Assembly (NCBI RefSeq): GCF_020921035.1
Contig: NC_063151.1
Location: 33,114,934 to 33,178,933, forward strand
From: Rhodamnia argentea
Lineage: Eukaryota; Streptophyta; Magnoliopsida; Myrtales; Myrtaceae
DNA length: 64,000 nucleotides
Direction: 5' to 3'
Position 1 is the stretch's first letter. Every line of letters starts with the position of its first letter. The position numbers and the translations under genes are program-made. The notes below the pieces were generated by a model, which worked only from the letters and a program-made list of their open reading frames with translations, was not told the DNA's origin and did no database searches. This document shows positions 24,270 to 36,771 of the stretch, piece by piece.

Positions 24270-25340
24270 AGACAATTATACCGAACCCAAGGTACCAATG
24301 TGAAGTGCTACATATAGAGAGAAAAATGGATCAAAGAACCATCTCAAAAGCCCGAGAAATCACCAAGAAAAATAACTCTAAAGTGGCGGGCACGCACTAC
24401 TTTCAACACTTCGAAAAATTTTCAATGCCCGGGGATGGTTCACAGAGGCATGTTCGTGACTGATTTTCTTGCACTCTGATCATAACTTGCACGAGAACCA
24501 TATATCAATACAAATATCTACATATGAAGAATAACGTTAAATAAAAATGACACTTAAAGCTTGCAAGACGAATGAGAAAAACACCCCGAAGCTCAAGGGT
24601 TTGAGCTATTTTCACCTTAGAATCAAACTAGCAGGGAGGTATTCACAACCTCATATTTCACTCCATAGTCGTAACCAACTGTCGAACCACATACCAATGC
24701 GAAGAGCTATGTACTAAGAACAATATGAAACAAGAACGACTCTCAATGCATTCACCACCAGAGAGAAAATCTCCATAAAAATCAAGTGTTTGGATTGACT
24801 AAAACCTCGACATTTGGAATTTTCAAGTCTGGAAAAACTGCAGTTCATGAAGGCGAATTTAGAGGGATATCACTCATGCATCACTCACAACCAACGAGCA
24901 AACAACATATCAACATGAAGAGCTACACATGAAGAAGAGACTCGGCCAAGAATGACTCGAAACACATGTAAGAAGAGAGAGAAAAACGACTCCAAAGTAA
25001 GGAAGGCGGACTGTTTTAGGAGCAAAACAGAGTAAAAACCAGATTGACAAGGCAAGTTCAAGCTTCCATATCTCAACATCCACACATCATCAATGGAAAA
25101 AATAAACATAATTATGAAGAATTACATACATAGAATGCAACGAGCTAAATAACACCCAAAAACAAGCACGGGAAAGCAATGAAACATGAGCTCGAAGTTG
25201 GGGATTTGAATAAGATATGGCATTTTATCGAACATATGGCGCGCAACATAAAAAGCATGAATCGGGGACATTTCAAGTTAAACCAAAGCACATAATCACT
25301 CACATGGAAAGTAATAAGTACAGAGACATGTATAGGTGAG
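24270..25340. repeat. Degenerate ~200-bp tandem repeat, about six units
   Basis: An anchor close to CATATCAATRYGAAGAGCTACATATGAAGA recurs near 24293, 24497, 24684, 24897, 25083 and (weakly) 25284, so the period is about 185-215 bp. Units share a second block with GAGAAAAAC-CTCC/A-AA(G/A)T. Units have diverged strongly and have no open frame. Confidence 0.6.
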
Positions 25341-27980
25341 GTCGGTTTGGCCCCGTTCAACCCGAAAGTTGAATGGGACAAAAGCAGGCAAAATACTCAA
25401 AACCGGACAATGGTTGGTTGCGAAGGGGTATTTACATTACCTTTTCGGGTAGCTTCGGTGACGAGAGGCGGTGTGTGATAGCTCGTTGGAAAGTAGGGGT
25501 GTTGCTAAAGATGAAATGGGGTGGTTTTCACTCAAAAACCTCTTGGCCTTCTCGGTATACTCCTCTAAAAACGCTTCGTCGCCAGCTCCGGATCCCTCAA
25601 ACATGAGCCATGGCCGCCTTTTTTTCTCTTAAATTTTCTCAAATTCGCCAAACGTCGCGCTCTCTGACGTCCCTTACCACTTACAAACAACGTCCCACAG
25701 CCTTGTGCACGCGCTCGGCCTTCGTACGAGCATGCCAGCTCACAAAATTCCCTCTAATGGCCCTTTTTTTCCTTTTCTCTCATACCTAAGGGCCATCTGC
25801 CCAACTTCGTACCATTTTCATGCGACACCTGTGTCCACAAGACTCCAAAAGGCGGGGGGGAATGTTCTGGAATGAGGTCGGGGTGAGGACGTGGCACGGG
25901 GTTTTGCGAAACAGCCTCTGATTTGGCCGGGATTTGACGGGTTCGGCGTTGGACGTGGGGGTACGGGCAACGGCGTAAATGGGAGTGGATCTCCCGGCTT
26001 CGGCGACGAAACGCTGTCAAATTAGGTTCTTTAGAACCGGTGACGAGTTAGCTTCAAAGTCCAATCAATTTTGTCCGATTGGGTGCTCAATTTGGTCAAT
26101 TTCCGAAGGGATGCAGGTCTACGCATGTAAATGGGTGAAGGTTGAAGATAATGAATGGTATTGGGTCATTGGGTTAGACTCGCCCGACCCGGCCGACCCG
26201 ATTTCACTATCTTTAACAAAGTGACCTTTTTTAATCACATTGAAGCTGGAATTGGGTTCTACAACATGTTTTCCATTTGAGAGATGTGTTTTGGGGATTA
26301 AATGGTTTGATTTAGCGTAAAAACACCAAATCCAAAGTTTGACCGGGTAATGATTTTGAATTGTTCAAAGCCTAAATGATCAAATTAATTCAAACTAAGA
26401 CACCAATGGATTCGGAATGACGAAAAATATAGGGTAGGAGGTCTAAACTTTCATGGGTGTTCCCGGGAAACATTTAATTTCTTTTTTAGTGAAACCGGGG
26501 ACTAAATTGAAAATAAAATATGTAATTAAGCCATTTATGCCAAAATTGAACAAAATGTTGGCAAAGGGACCCAATTCCAATTGAAGGCTCTAGATACCAA
26601 TGTCATAGCTTATAAAAAGAGAAAATTAAAATTAAAAGACTCAAAATGGAATTTTTGGACTCGATTCGGATTTATGTTTGCGAAGGAACATAGTGACCCA
26701 AATTGAATTTTTGAAGTTTAAAGTGACCAATGTGAAGAGAGAATTAAAACAAAAATATTGACTATTTTTGGGTATTTTTCTGACCTCAAATGCTATTTTT
26801 TTTTTGGCTATTTTATAATAAAATAAATCCGCAAAATAATAAAAATTGAAAAAATATTTTTTCTTCAAAATTGGTTCCTAAGGCTAGGCCAAGGCTTCCA
26901 AAGTTGATTTTACGATTTTTATGATTTTTTTTTTAACTATTTTAAAATAATTTTAAAAAAAATAAAATGATAAAAAATCAAGTGTCAATAAGGGGGCATG
27001 AGAGCTAGAGGGGAGGAGTAAAAGAAAGAGGGAATGGGTTATGAAAAATGGAAGAGACCCCTTCCCTATTTAAAGTAATTTTTCAACTTATTCCCCAAGT
27101 TGTATTACTATTCATGCATTTATGAACCTTCATTTTTCTAAACTTTTTTTTTTCAAGTTTCATTTCTGAACCTTGACTTTTGCCCAACTTCTTACCCAAG
27201 TTTCTCAAATGATCTTGCACGTTAGGTTTTTCTACCCATGTGCATGTATTTATCAATCTTGACTTTTCCAAACTTTTTCTCCAAATTTCATTAATTACTT
27301 GAAAATGACACTAACCTTGTCCTTATTCACTTGACTTACTAATTGACTTGTACATTGACTTGCTAATTGACTTATGTATTGACTTACTTTTCTACTGATG
27401 ACTTTGATTACGGAGCATTGGGATGGAAACGAGAGCTTTGGCGATACGATTGAGAGGTTGGCGCCGACTAACCAGGAGGACGACTATGGCGGTTCAGCCT
27501 GGCCGCCTCCCAAAGATTACGCCCTTGGACATAACCAAGAACGGTTGGGCGTGCACCCGGCCTCGCTGCGCTTGGTCGAACTAGTCCGACCTTAACCGGA
27601 CGGGGTCAACGGCCCTCGCACCGGCTCATCTAGTTCTCACTCGTTGTTCGGACCATCCTATAACGTTTTCTTAATTTTAATAATTAGTCAATAATCTATT
27701 CTATATACGATTTATAATCCGCTAAAATCGTGGATGTCACAGTAATATTATCTTAATATTTTTTATTTTATTTTATTTTATTCATTTTCTCTTCTTTTCT
27801 TTCTTCATCCGGCCGGTCACGGATCATGTTGGAGTACTAATCCCATGTATATGTAATACGTTTTCTTATTTCAAAACCATCTTGTCATCATTTGGCCTAA
27901 TGACAAGGCTTTGACAGGACCAAAACTTTCAGCATCTTAGATCAAAAACTAGGGTTTCCTCGTAAAGAAAGCTCTACGCC
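25341..27980. other. Long intergenic stretch without recognised genes
   Basis: Mostly AT-rich non-coding DNA with a more GC-balanced patch at 25830-26220 and another at 27390-27640. Short open frames there (25979-26224, 27398-27595) match no family I know. Together with 22970-25340 it may be a decayed, non-coding LTR element, but no LTR pair or target duplication was found. Confidence 0.4.
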
Positions 27981-27988
27981 CGTTAATC

Positions 27989-29279
27989 GGGAAAATTATC
28001 AAAAAAGTTCTAAATCTATTATAGTTTTGCCAATTTAGTCCTAAACTTTTTAATTTTGTCAATTCAATCTTAAACCTTTCTTTTGTGCCGATTCAATCCT
28101 AAACATTTTGCATTTGTGCCAATTCAGTCCCTCCGACCAACTTTTGCTGGCCGACGTTGATGTAGATATTAATTGGCTCTGACGTGGATGCCTACGCAGG
28201 CGTGAATAATATTTAATATTTTTTTAATATTTTTTTCAAATTATTTTATGTTTTCCTTTTATCCTTTTCTTTTTCTTTCCTTTTTCTCTGTGCCTTTTTT
28301 CTTCCCTATTCGTTTCCTCTTCCTCCGTTGACAGTAAACTCGTTTGCTGCAGAGCTCAAGAACATAGAGGAAGACGACGCCATAGCCATCGCCGCCGCTG
28401 CCACCGCACTCCACGACCAACCCAGCCCCTTCAATAGCCTCACCGATTGGCAAGGACATCCTTCCTCTCTATGGATGAACGCAATGGATCTGACGGATGC
28501 GGCCGCCACGGTAATCGCCCATATCTGGATTGTAAATCTATCCTCTCCGCGGAATCCTGCAACCGCAGGTCCCTCAGGCTCCTATACTCCGACCTCCTCC
28601 CTTCGATCCCTCACTGTTACCCCTTCATTTCGCGGCTCGCTCTCTCTCTCTCGCCCCTGCCGGCACTAGGCGAGGCCCGACCTCACCCCATCCAAATCTA
28701 AGCGATCACTATGGCGGCGGCGTCCGTCAGCTCTGTCCCGTTCAACCATGGAGAGGAAGGATTTACAGACAAGGGAGGCCTTGCGGGCAATTGTATCTTC
28801 TTCGATCGGTGAGGCTATTGAAGTGGTCGGATTGGTCGTGGGGTACAGCGGAGGCGGTGGCGATGGCGGTGGCGATGGCGTTAGGGACAGCGTCTTCTTC
28901 CTCCACGTTCTTGAGCTCTGCAGCAAACGAGTTTATTGTCAGTGGAGGAAGAGGATAGGAATAGGGAAGAAGAAAGGAACAGAGAAAAAGGAAAGAAAAT
29001 AAAAAATAATTTGAAAAAATATTTAATATTTTCCACATCAGTGTCGGCGCCCACTTCAGTGCCGATCGGTATTCACGTCAGTGTCGACAGACCAAAATTG
29101 GCATGAGGGATTAAATTGGCACAAATACAAAAAATCTAGGACTGAATTGGCATAAAAAAAATTTAGGACTGAATTGACATAATACAAAAGGTTTGGGACT
29201 GAATTGTCAAAATTAAAAGATTTATGATGAAATTGGCAAAATTACAATAGGTTTAGAATTTTTTTGACAATTTTCTCCC
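27989..29279. mobile_element. Large foldback element with captured F-box-like gene fragments
   Basis: The outer 150-250 bp form an imperfect inverted repeat: GGGAAAATTATCAAAAAAGT at the left mirrors GAATTTTTTTGACAATTTTC at the right, and both arms share alternating 'TTTAGTCC / CAATTCAATC' blocks. Inside, a GC-rich coding-like segment is present twice as an inverted pair (about 28330-28690 and 28700-28950). In one frame it reads SLVCKSFLSMVERDRADGRR, close to the end of an F-box motif. TTAATC occurs at both outer edges, so a diverged target duplication is possible. Two similar elements lie at 36.8 and 61.8 kb. Confidence 0.65.
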
Positions 29280-29306
29280 TCTTAATCTTGGTCGATAAAG
29301 AAGGGT

Positions 29307-29805
29307 AAGCCTATGGACCACGCTCGAGAAACAACGAAATTGGCCGATGTTTGTACTTGAAGTCAGAGAAGCGAGCGAGCTTATACGGTAGCTAAAATTG
29401 TCAGGTTTTTCCCCGTTTCAATTAATGGTGTTCGATGACCAAAAAATAAAAATTAATGGTGTTCACTGACCAAAAAAAAAAAAAAAATTTAATGATGTTC
29501 CTTCGCACCAGTGTCGAAAAAGTTCTCTGGAAGAAGTCCTCTGATCTGCCTTCAATTTTCTGTCCTTCCAAACTTCCTAAGTTACCGTTGTTCTTTTGGT
29601 TCCAACACATCTATCATATAAAGCAAGCTGTTCTCTTTCGATTAGGCTTTCTTTCAGTTTTCTCGGCACCTTAAGAGTCGGAACTTCTTAGCGCACCCAT
29701 TAAATCTCATTCCCATCGAGAACTCGGTGGATGATCCTGAACGAAATCGCTTTCGTAAATAGGAATCATCATACGACTATTTTTGTTTAGACGCAACTAG
29801 ATGTC
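29307..29805. repeat. Duplicated spacer of the monooxygenase array, copy A
   Basis: Begins CCTATGGACCACGCTCGAGA and matches the spacer beyond the other side of the intact gene (33507-33590, 35155-35240 and 35665-35940). It is uninterrupted here and so serves as the reference empty site for insertions in copy B. Confidence 0.85.
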
Positions 29806-29950
29806 GAGTTTTTATTTTTTATTTTTCTTTTTCATATTTGTATATGTTCTTTCCCTTGGATTTTATCATATCACTCATCTTTGATATTTAGAAGATTTTT
29901 CTATTATCATTCTTTTCAAAGTATATTTTTAGTAACCTTGAATTTTTAAT

Positions 29951-30112
29951 GGGGAAATGCTTCTCCGACATTGTCAAGAATAGTATAATCTCAACCGTAG
30001 ATTCACACACCATCATCGCATATTTTACATAAAACATTTTTTGATTGGAATATCATATGGTCGGAAATAACCGACAATACTATCATATTGTCGGGGTAGT
30101 AGCTCTTTTTTT
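29951..30112. mobile_element. Small MITE, second copy at 63.2 kb
   Basis: Absent from the sister duplication. Inverted CTCCGACA / TGTCGGGG-like ends surround a core containing GATTCACACACCATCATCGC. The core recurs at 63211-63345. TTTTTAAT lies at the left edge and recurs at the right edge, consistent with an 8-bp or similar duplication. Confidence 0.65.
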
Positions 30113-30742
30113 AATATGACTAAAACAATAGGTTTCTCTCAAATTAAATACTTTTGTTATGAAGCAGCTCTTTTTTACTTCCAAATGTGAAGTGTTTAGT
30201 TAACTTTCATAAGCAAAGAGCCACTAAAAGTTTATATTAAGGAGGTTACATTAGTAATCTTAGTGATAGTGATTCTCATAAAAATTCCTCAAAATTAGAG
30301 TAACTGCTAAAGTTGGATTGTTTAAGGATTTTCTTTCCACAGGTGAAAGTTTTGTTGTCTCTATATCAGAATAGAAACCAACGTATTTTCCTCCCTTAAA
30401 TTTTAACTAAAATATAATTGGAAATACTTGAGTTAGAGGGTTGAGAGTAATCGCCGAGGCAAAAAATTTAAGGGCGAGCGATTCAAGGTTCCTTTCATGT
30501 TTCAGGGCGAATTCGAAACTTACCCATCAAAAAATGGTTTCACTATAATTGTACTCGTGCCAAAATTTGTGTAACAATAGACTGTTGCAAATAACCAAAT
30601 ATCTTCAGACAAGAACATTTATACTTGTAAAAATATTTTCTGCTTTATAGATATTCATTAAGAGATTATTCACGACACAACTTTATTAATATTATGAAGC
30701 ATTTATCTACAGCACACTTAATGTTGCCCAAATCTAATCTCT

Positions 30743-32847
30743 TCAGAGTTGCCCGCAGTCGAATGCTGTGTGCGCGATTCGGTCCCTGAAGAAGACGATC
30801 AAAATAAGAACACAGACGATCTTCACCACCGTGCACGGACCTTCGTTGAGCTTATTCAACACGTAAGACAAAACGGACAGCCCGAGGAGCCTCATCCTCC
30901 TCTCCTCCACGTAATTCGCGAGCGCCTCTTCGTATTTCCTCCTGCAACTCCCCTCTCCTTCTTCCGTGACCTCCGAGAGCTTCTTCGACAAGCATCTCGC
31001 GAGCACGATCGAGTCCTCCAAGCTCGCGCTGCCGCCTTGCCCGATGAACGGGCTCATGGCATGCAGGGCGTCGCCCGCCACCGTCACGGTCCCCTTCCGA
31101 AACCTTCCGTAGAGTAAGTCCCACGGGGCGCGGTACCGGAACCGCATGCTCGACAAGGAGCTCTTGTCGCTTCTCTTTATCATCTCTGTCATCTCAGCGG
31201 GGAAATTCTGGATCGACTGGAGGCTTAGCATCCTTATCAGCTCTTGATCCCTCGAGATAGTCGAATCTGTCGCATCCATTAGCGATAGATAAGCAGGAGA
31301 ATAATACACCAAGTTAGTCGATAACGTGGAATATCGCACTAGGAGTACCTTGGGAGGTCCAAAGACGAGTTATAAACCAGTAGACCAAGTTATCATTGAC
31401 TGGGACCCATCCTAATATAACGCCGTTCGCCTTGGTGATGGCAAACACGTTGTCGAACTTGTGGCCGGCGGGATAACTGGTGAATCCTCTCACCGCAGAG
31501 GTATAGGAAACCATTGTAGGGTTCATCTCCAGATAATCCAGCACAACCGAGTTTACCCCGTCACATCCGATTAAAACCTGCCGAAGATGCACGACGATTC
31601 TCCATGAGATTATTTATTAGGAAACTTTGCTGAATCTAGCTAATGTAGATGATCAAAAGGAATGATATTGCCGCTTTTCGATAGCAATTGGAGATGTTTC
31701 TCATGAACCTAAGTTATCATATATATTACAGTCGAAGTGGAGATAGACATACCTTTGCTTTTAATGTGGATCCATTACTAAGTTGAAGCACCGGAAAGGA
31801 AGTAACAGGATCCGTTTCTACATACAACACGCGACATCCCAAACGAATCGTTCCGTCAGGCAGATCGCCGGCCAAAGCTTCGATCAGCTCACTTCTTTTA
31901 ACACATCGAACTTCTCCCTTACTGCAGAATTTCAAAAACTTGCAAAGTCAGTCATTCATGGCATTAGTAATTGTTCATCGCGGTGTTATTGGTCACAGTT
32001 TGCATTATTCACTGCATTGACTGCATCCGAGGATAGTATGACTGCATTACCTGAGAGGGGCTTCAGTCTTGATAAGCATGCCTGATCTGCTGTCAAGCCC
32101 TACTTCCCGATATCTGTTCATATTGACTATTAGTGTTTAGAAAAAGCTAAGTATTATTTAGTTAGCTAGAAGTCCATGTCTTAAACGCATTTCGCCATGG
32201 GAAACTTTTCCTCCTTATTTATTCTGCCACAGGAAAACAATAGTAAGACTCCTCCAGTTGATGAAAATTTAGTTTATTGACAAGAAAACATCGGCATTGA
32301 TTTGTTTGTGGCCATAATCTTTTCACTAACATGATTGTCCTTAGAATTTTGACAGAATCGAGCACGCGAAATATGAAGACTAAAGTAGTATTGAACTGTT
32401 AAATGGATTTTCTTTTACATGGATGGAGAAGCATGCTATGTATGAAATAGGGCAGCCGATAAAGAGAGAGCCATACGCTTGAAGAGGCGTGGCATTCTTC
32501 CTGATCTTGTCCCCGACGCCGAGATGGTCAAGTGCTAGCCATCCGTTGGTTCGAATGGTAATGGCGGCTCCACTGGAACGGAGAGACTCTGAACTCTCCA
32601 GCACCAAGCTCTCGATGCCCTTCCTGCATATTCTCCTTCTCTTAGAAAGTATCAAGGGAACAAAAAAGGCAAAACAAACATATTGTCGAACAACAACAAG
32701 GATCATAGTAATTCAGGCTTATTTTATCTAGCACATAACTGAATGTATCAGATAAGTATAGAGAGACCTGTGAAGAGCGAGGGCAGTTGCTAGGCCGCAG
32801 ATGCCACCACCAACAATGACGACGTCTCTCTCTTCGACTGCCTGCAT
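30743..32847 (-). CDS. FAD-dependent monooxygenase (MO2/CTF2-like), intact copy
   Basis: A flavin-dependent aromatic-hydroxylase-fold enzyme, of the plant 'monooxygenase 2' group related to zeaxanthin epoxidase; the substrate is not known. Six exons join in phase: 32847-32768, 32623-32477, 32113-32051, 31921-31753, 31577-31349 and 31266-30743, giving 403 residues, normal for the group. Residues 9-27 hold the FAD-binding GxGxxG (VIVGGGICGLATALALHR). The middle has CVKRSELIEALAGDLP and LIGCDGVNS. The second FAD motif is GDALHAMSPFIGQGGSASLED. The C-terminus has a hydrophobic stretch (IVCVLILIVFF) that could be a membrane anchor. Met 1 (MQAVEERD) is chosen because the FAD motif follows at the usual distance. 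No lesions: this is the sole working copy in the window. Confidence 0.92.
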
Positions 32848-33590
32848 TCTCTCAAGTGCGCGAGTGCCGAGTGCTTCAGCCACCACTACGGGTATTGGTT
32901 TCTCGAGATTCGAGCGTATATATAATAGCTGACTTTTCAAAAATCGCACACCATAATTGAATTCTTAGTAGATCATAATAGCCCGCGCTTACAATTCTCA
33001 CCTGCAAGTCTTGTCGGGGCGGTTGCCTGCATGGCCATCCAACTTGCGACTTTAGGCCTTTGTTTTGACTTCAAAATTTGTATCTATCCTGTGCTTGCAT
33101 AGGTGTAATCTTAGGATGCAGACCCTAGAACTGACCACTTTGTCTCACGCTACATCCCATGCTTAGAATGACACTTACGTAATAAGTGTGGAAATACTTT
33201 GCATTGCATTTTTGACTAACTCGTAGCTTCGAGAGGTTTTGAAACTAGTGCTTTGAAAAGTCTTGTTCTAAGTAGTATCAATATTGATGCGCGACTCATG
33301 ATACACGACATAACATGACACATCATTCTAAAAAATTGGAGAATTTCGACATGTCGGTACACGTTATATATTAAATGTATATTTTCATATGTACATGATA
33401 AATTATATTAACAAGACGATTAGTTTTTTTTTTGTTGGTTGAGTATATTAATTTTAAAGTGACTAGCTATATACATATATTTTTGATAAATTTATATTTT
33501 GATTCCTATGGACCACGTTCGAGAAACAAGGAATTTGGCGGACGTTTGTACTTGAAGTTGGAGAAGCGAACGAGCTTATACGGTCGCTAA

Positions 33591-34207
33591 GGGCGCGCAT
33601 GATAACACTTCAAAAGCTGAAATCCGTTTGGTAAAGACACTTCAAAAGTGCTTCTGAAACCGAAATCCGTTTGGTAAAAATATTGACTTATGGTAGGAAT
33701 TTCTACTTCTAAAAGAGATTTCTACTTCTGGTTGGATTTTTGGCCAACTTTGAGAAGTAAAAAATTTTTACTTCTCAACTTCAGAAATCACTTCTTCGAC
33801 TCCGTCGACCAACGCCCGCCCACCGGTCACCGACCAACGCCCGCCCGCCGGTCACCGACCAACGCCCGCCCGCCAGCCCACCGCTCCCGGCCGCCTCCAC
33901 CGCTCGACGGCCGCCGGTTGCCGCCGCCGGTCGCGATCGGCGGTGGCCGGCTATGGCGGCAGCTAGCCGCGCCCGCCTCCGTCACTTGACGGCCGCCGGT
34001 TGCCGCCGCCGCCGCTCGCCACCGCCGATATTTGATTAAAAGTAGAAATTTCAGAAGTAGAAATTTTATCAAACGTCTTTTTTTTATCAGAAATCAACTT
34101 CTAAAACAGAAATAGAAAAATCAACTTCTGCTTTTGATGGAGAAGTTGAAAAATCAACTTCTGCTTTTGATGTTGTTTCAGAAGTAGTAGTGTTGCCATG
34201 CGCGCCC
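33591..34207. mobile_element. Harbinger-type MITE with GC-rich core
   Basis: Inverted ends GGGCGCGCATGATAACACTT and, at the other side, GGGCGCGCATGGCAACACTA. Flanked by TAA on both sides (33588-33590 and 34208-34210); the empty site GCTAAAATTG is at 29391. A 3-bp TAA duplication fits PIF/Harbinger. The arms are AT-rich ('AGAAATCAACTTCT'-like), whereas 33800-34030 is very GC-rich with repeats of CGCCCGCCGGTCACCGACCA and an open frame, likely captured DNA. Confidence 0.85.
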
Positions 34208-34219
34208 TAAAATTGTTAC

Positions 34220-35154
34220 TATAAATTTACATTGGAATGGCCCATACATCTGTCACTTCTCTATATATTCATTGTTTTTTTTTTTTGCTATAGAAACTTT
34301 TTACGCTTGGGCTTGGCGGGATTATTTTTGGTAAATGAGTATTTTTCTTGTCGTGTTCCTATTCTTTGCGGGCGGGTAGTCACATGCAGGCAAGGAAGGA
34401 AAGAAACTTAGCAACTAGCGAGGCAAAGTAGGAAGGTCAATGGAGTGCAACAATCAAGCCGATCACCGTGGCCGAAAGTAAAGCTTTATCGACCTCAAAC
34501 ATATCTTAACTACCGTAGTTCAATCTCCATTAGTTAGTTGGAGGAATCATGCCATAATCTTGATATTCTTTTCCGGTTTCCATTATGTAAATCTAGTGAA
34601 CTTCGTGCCACCTAGTGTTTCTCTCTTCTATACTTTTTATCTGTTTGTGATTGATTGAGGTTTTTGTTTTCCATGTTCATAATGACTTGTGAAAAATGGC
34701 TTTCTTTTTGCATTTCCTATATCGGACTAACTATATAGTACTACCTATATTTACTCCAATCTTTTCATCTTCTTTTATTGTGCCAAAACTACATGTAGTA
34801 ACGCAGTTACATTGTTTTCAAGATCCTTCGTATTTTTCTATTTAGAAGCCTTACTTCTAGAGCATTAACGTGATGTCATTTTCCATAGCAAGATGATGAT
34901 ATTCCAACTTGTTTTTTTTTATTCAACCGAGGGTATAGATTGTAAATTAACATGCAATTGAAGCATATTGTATTCAAAGAGTTAGATTTTTCTAAGTAGC
35001 TAATATTAGCGGTTCCACTGGACCGAGACCGGGACCGGACCGGACCGCCTGTCCCGGTCCAGTCCGTGGTCCTGAAAATTTGGGGACCGGGACTACCGGT
35101 CCAATCCTCGGTTCCATACCGGGACCGGACCGGCCCGGACCATGCACACCCCTA
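34220..35154. mobile_element. hAT-type element nested in spacer copy B
   Basis: The right end reads ...CATGCACACCCCTA, i.e. TAGGGGTGTGCATGGTCC inverted, a common plant hAT terminus. The flanks ATTGTTAC (34212-34219) and ATTGTTAG (35155-35162) differ at one base and match ATTGTCAG at the empty site in spacer copy A. Near the right end are repeated GGACCGG/CCGGTCC motifs. The left end is AT-rich and lacks an obvious matching terminus, so it may be eroded. No coding part. Confidence 0.65.
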
Positions 35155-35945
35155 ATTGTTAGGTTTTTCCCCGCTTCAATTAATGATATTCCTTGGCATC
35201 ACTGTGGAAAAAGTTAACTGGAAGACGTCATCCTTCAATCTAGAGTACCTTCATCCTATTAAAGTATTCATCAAATTGATTCTTGTGTTGACAATCCCTC
35301 CGCAAAAAAAAAATCAGCAGGCGCGATTCCTGGTGGGCTGCATGAATTCAAAGGATAAAACCTCTGAGAGCTACAAAAGCATGAGGATAAAAAATGCCAA
35401 CAAAGTCGTTGAAGATTTTTCCATGGATTGAACGTTGAGGACTTTCTTGTCGAGTTTGCTTCATTTGATGCCGTCGGAAGGAGTGCTCGAAGACTATTGG
35501 CTCCTGTAACGTGTGTTTCTTTTCGTTGACCCGTTGTCCGAAGGATATTAAGTGTATGGGATGTTTGTCTTCGTTGTTAAATGTATTAGGGGTTCTGCTA
35601 TTTTATAAGGACTAGAAAGCGAGTGTTGTATACCTCTCGAAGCGAAGAGCAAACATTCTAATAACAATTTCTCCCTCCAATTTTCTGCCCTTGTTCCAAA
35701 CTTTCAAAGTTACACTTATTCTTTTGGTTTGAACACCTCCACCACATTCAAGCACGCTGTCCTCTTATATATATATATGCTCATTTTCTCGACACCTTAA
35801 CAGTCAAAACTTCTTAGCGTACCCGTTGAATCTCATTCCCATCAAGAACTCAGTAGATGATCCCGAACGCTTTCGTAGATATGAATCATCATACGACTTT
35901 ATTTTTGTTTAGATGCGATTAGATGTCGAGTTTTAATCAATTTGA

Positions 35946-36770
35946 CAACTGCTCAAAATATTGAAGTCTTCCACTCTATTTGGCAAAAGCATAGACAGCG
36001 TTGCCCCTACGGGCTACAAGTCCAGTATGCTGAATTCAAATCTGGCGATAATTCAGAATCGTCATGTAGCTCTCGAAGTCACCGGCTTGGGGTTCCATCA
36101 GACACACGACACTAGAGTTCAAGTCTAACATTGTGAAGTGCTGACCAAGTTCGAGAACATCCCTAAGCAGATCGGTCCACAAAATATGCACGCTTAACCT
36201 TCATTTGTTTTGCAAATATTTCATTAAAACTAATCGTTTATATCACTCGAAGTAATTATTAATTCACTGAACAATGTTTTTCATCATCGATAACAATTTA
36301 TGTCTAGTAAGTGATACAAGAGATCATTTTCAGAAAAAAAAAAAAATTACCTAAATTTTCATTATACACGAAACAGACATACCTTAGATGCACTTGTACT
36401 ACGTTTGTCACCAGAACTGTCCTTATACTTGCTCTATGTCATCCGGAAAGAGAGAGAGAAGACGAGGATCATTTAAGGTCGAGGGTTGACGTGCTTCATT
36501 GTCTTTCTCCCGTCGTCCAAAACGTCTCGCGCGGTTGCGCAATGGTGCATGGCATTCTTCTTCCGCCGGTCCAATTTGACGTTTGGAGATGGTCTAGTCG
36601 GGCGTGCTAGTCGGTGTACTCGTGCTGCTTTCCTTCTGCTTACTGCGCGTTAATTTTCAAGGTAGGAAAAGTACAAAAAGAAACCACTTTGTTTTCAACC
36701 AATTGACCATTTATATATGGGTTCAGGCTTTTTCCACCCCACTTTTGCCTTCTGACACGCCCTATCCCCT
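35946..36770. other. Intergenic, nothing recognised
   Basis: No coding frame or transposon end supported. A short AG-rich run lies near 36440-36470. Confidence 0.4.
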
Positions 36771-36771
36771 A

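Larger units (their letters stand above)
29808..33262. repeat. Segmental duplication, copy 2 (monooxygenase unit)
   Basis: Sister of 13637-21232, holding the intact gene. Two extra stretches, 29951-30112 and about 30126-30405, are absent from the sister copy and are later insertions. Confidence 0.9.
33507..35945. repeat. Duplicated spacer of the monooxygenase array, copy B, interrupted
   Basis: Pieces 33507-33590, 35155-35240 and 35665-35940 align in order with 29307-29805. Three insertions separate them: a MITE (33591-34207), a hAT-type element (34220-35154) and about 430 bp of unrecognised DNA (about 35240-35665). Confidence 0.8.

Noticed and set aside
22965..27738. A complete LTR retrotransposon from TGTCGTGACC to GATGTCACA
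   Set aside because: The ends look like TG..CA, but no 5-bp duplication (AGAGG versus GTAAT), no repeated LTR and no retrotransposon protein were found.
28328..29038. Functional F-box gene
   Set aside because: Only a short motif is visible, inside an inverted pair within a foldback element; no start, no continuing LRR or Kelch part.
33690..34072. Pro/Arg-rich open frames as genes
   Set aside because: They arise from the GC-rich repeated core of a MITE and run in several frames on both strands; no domain.
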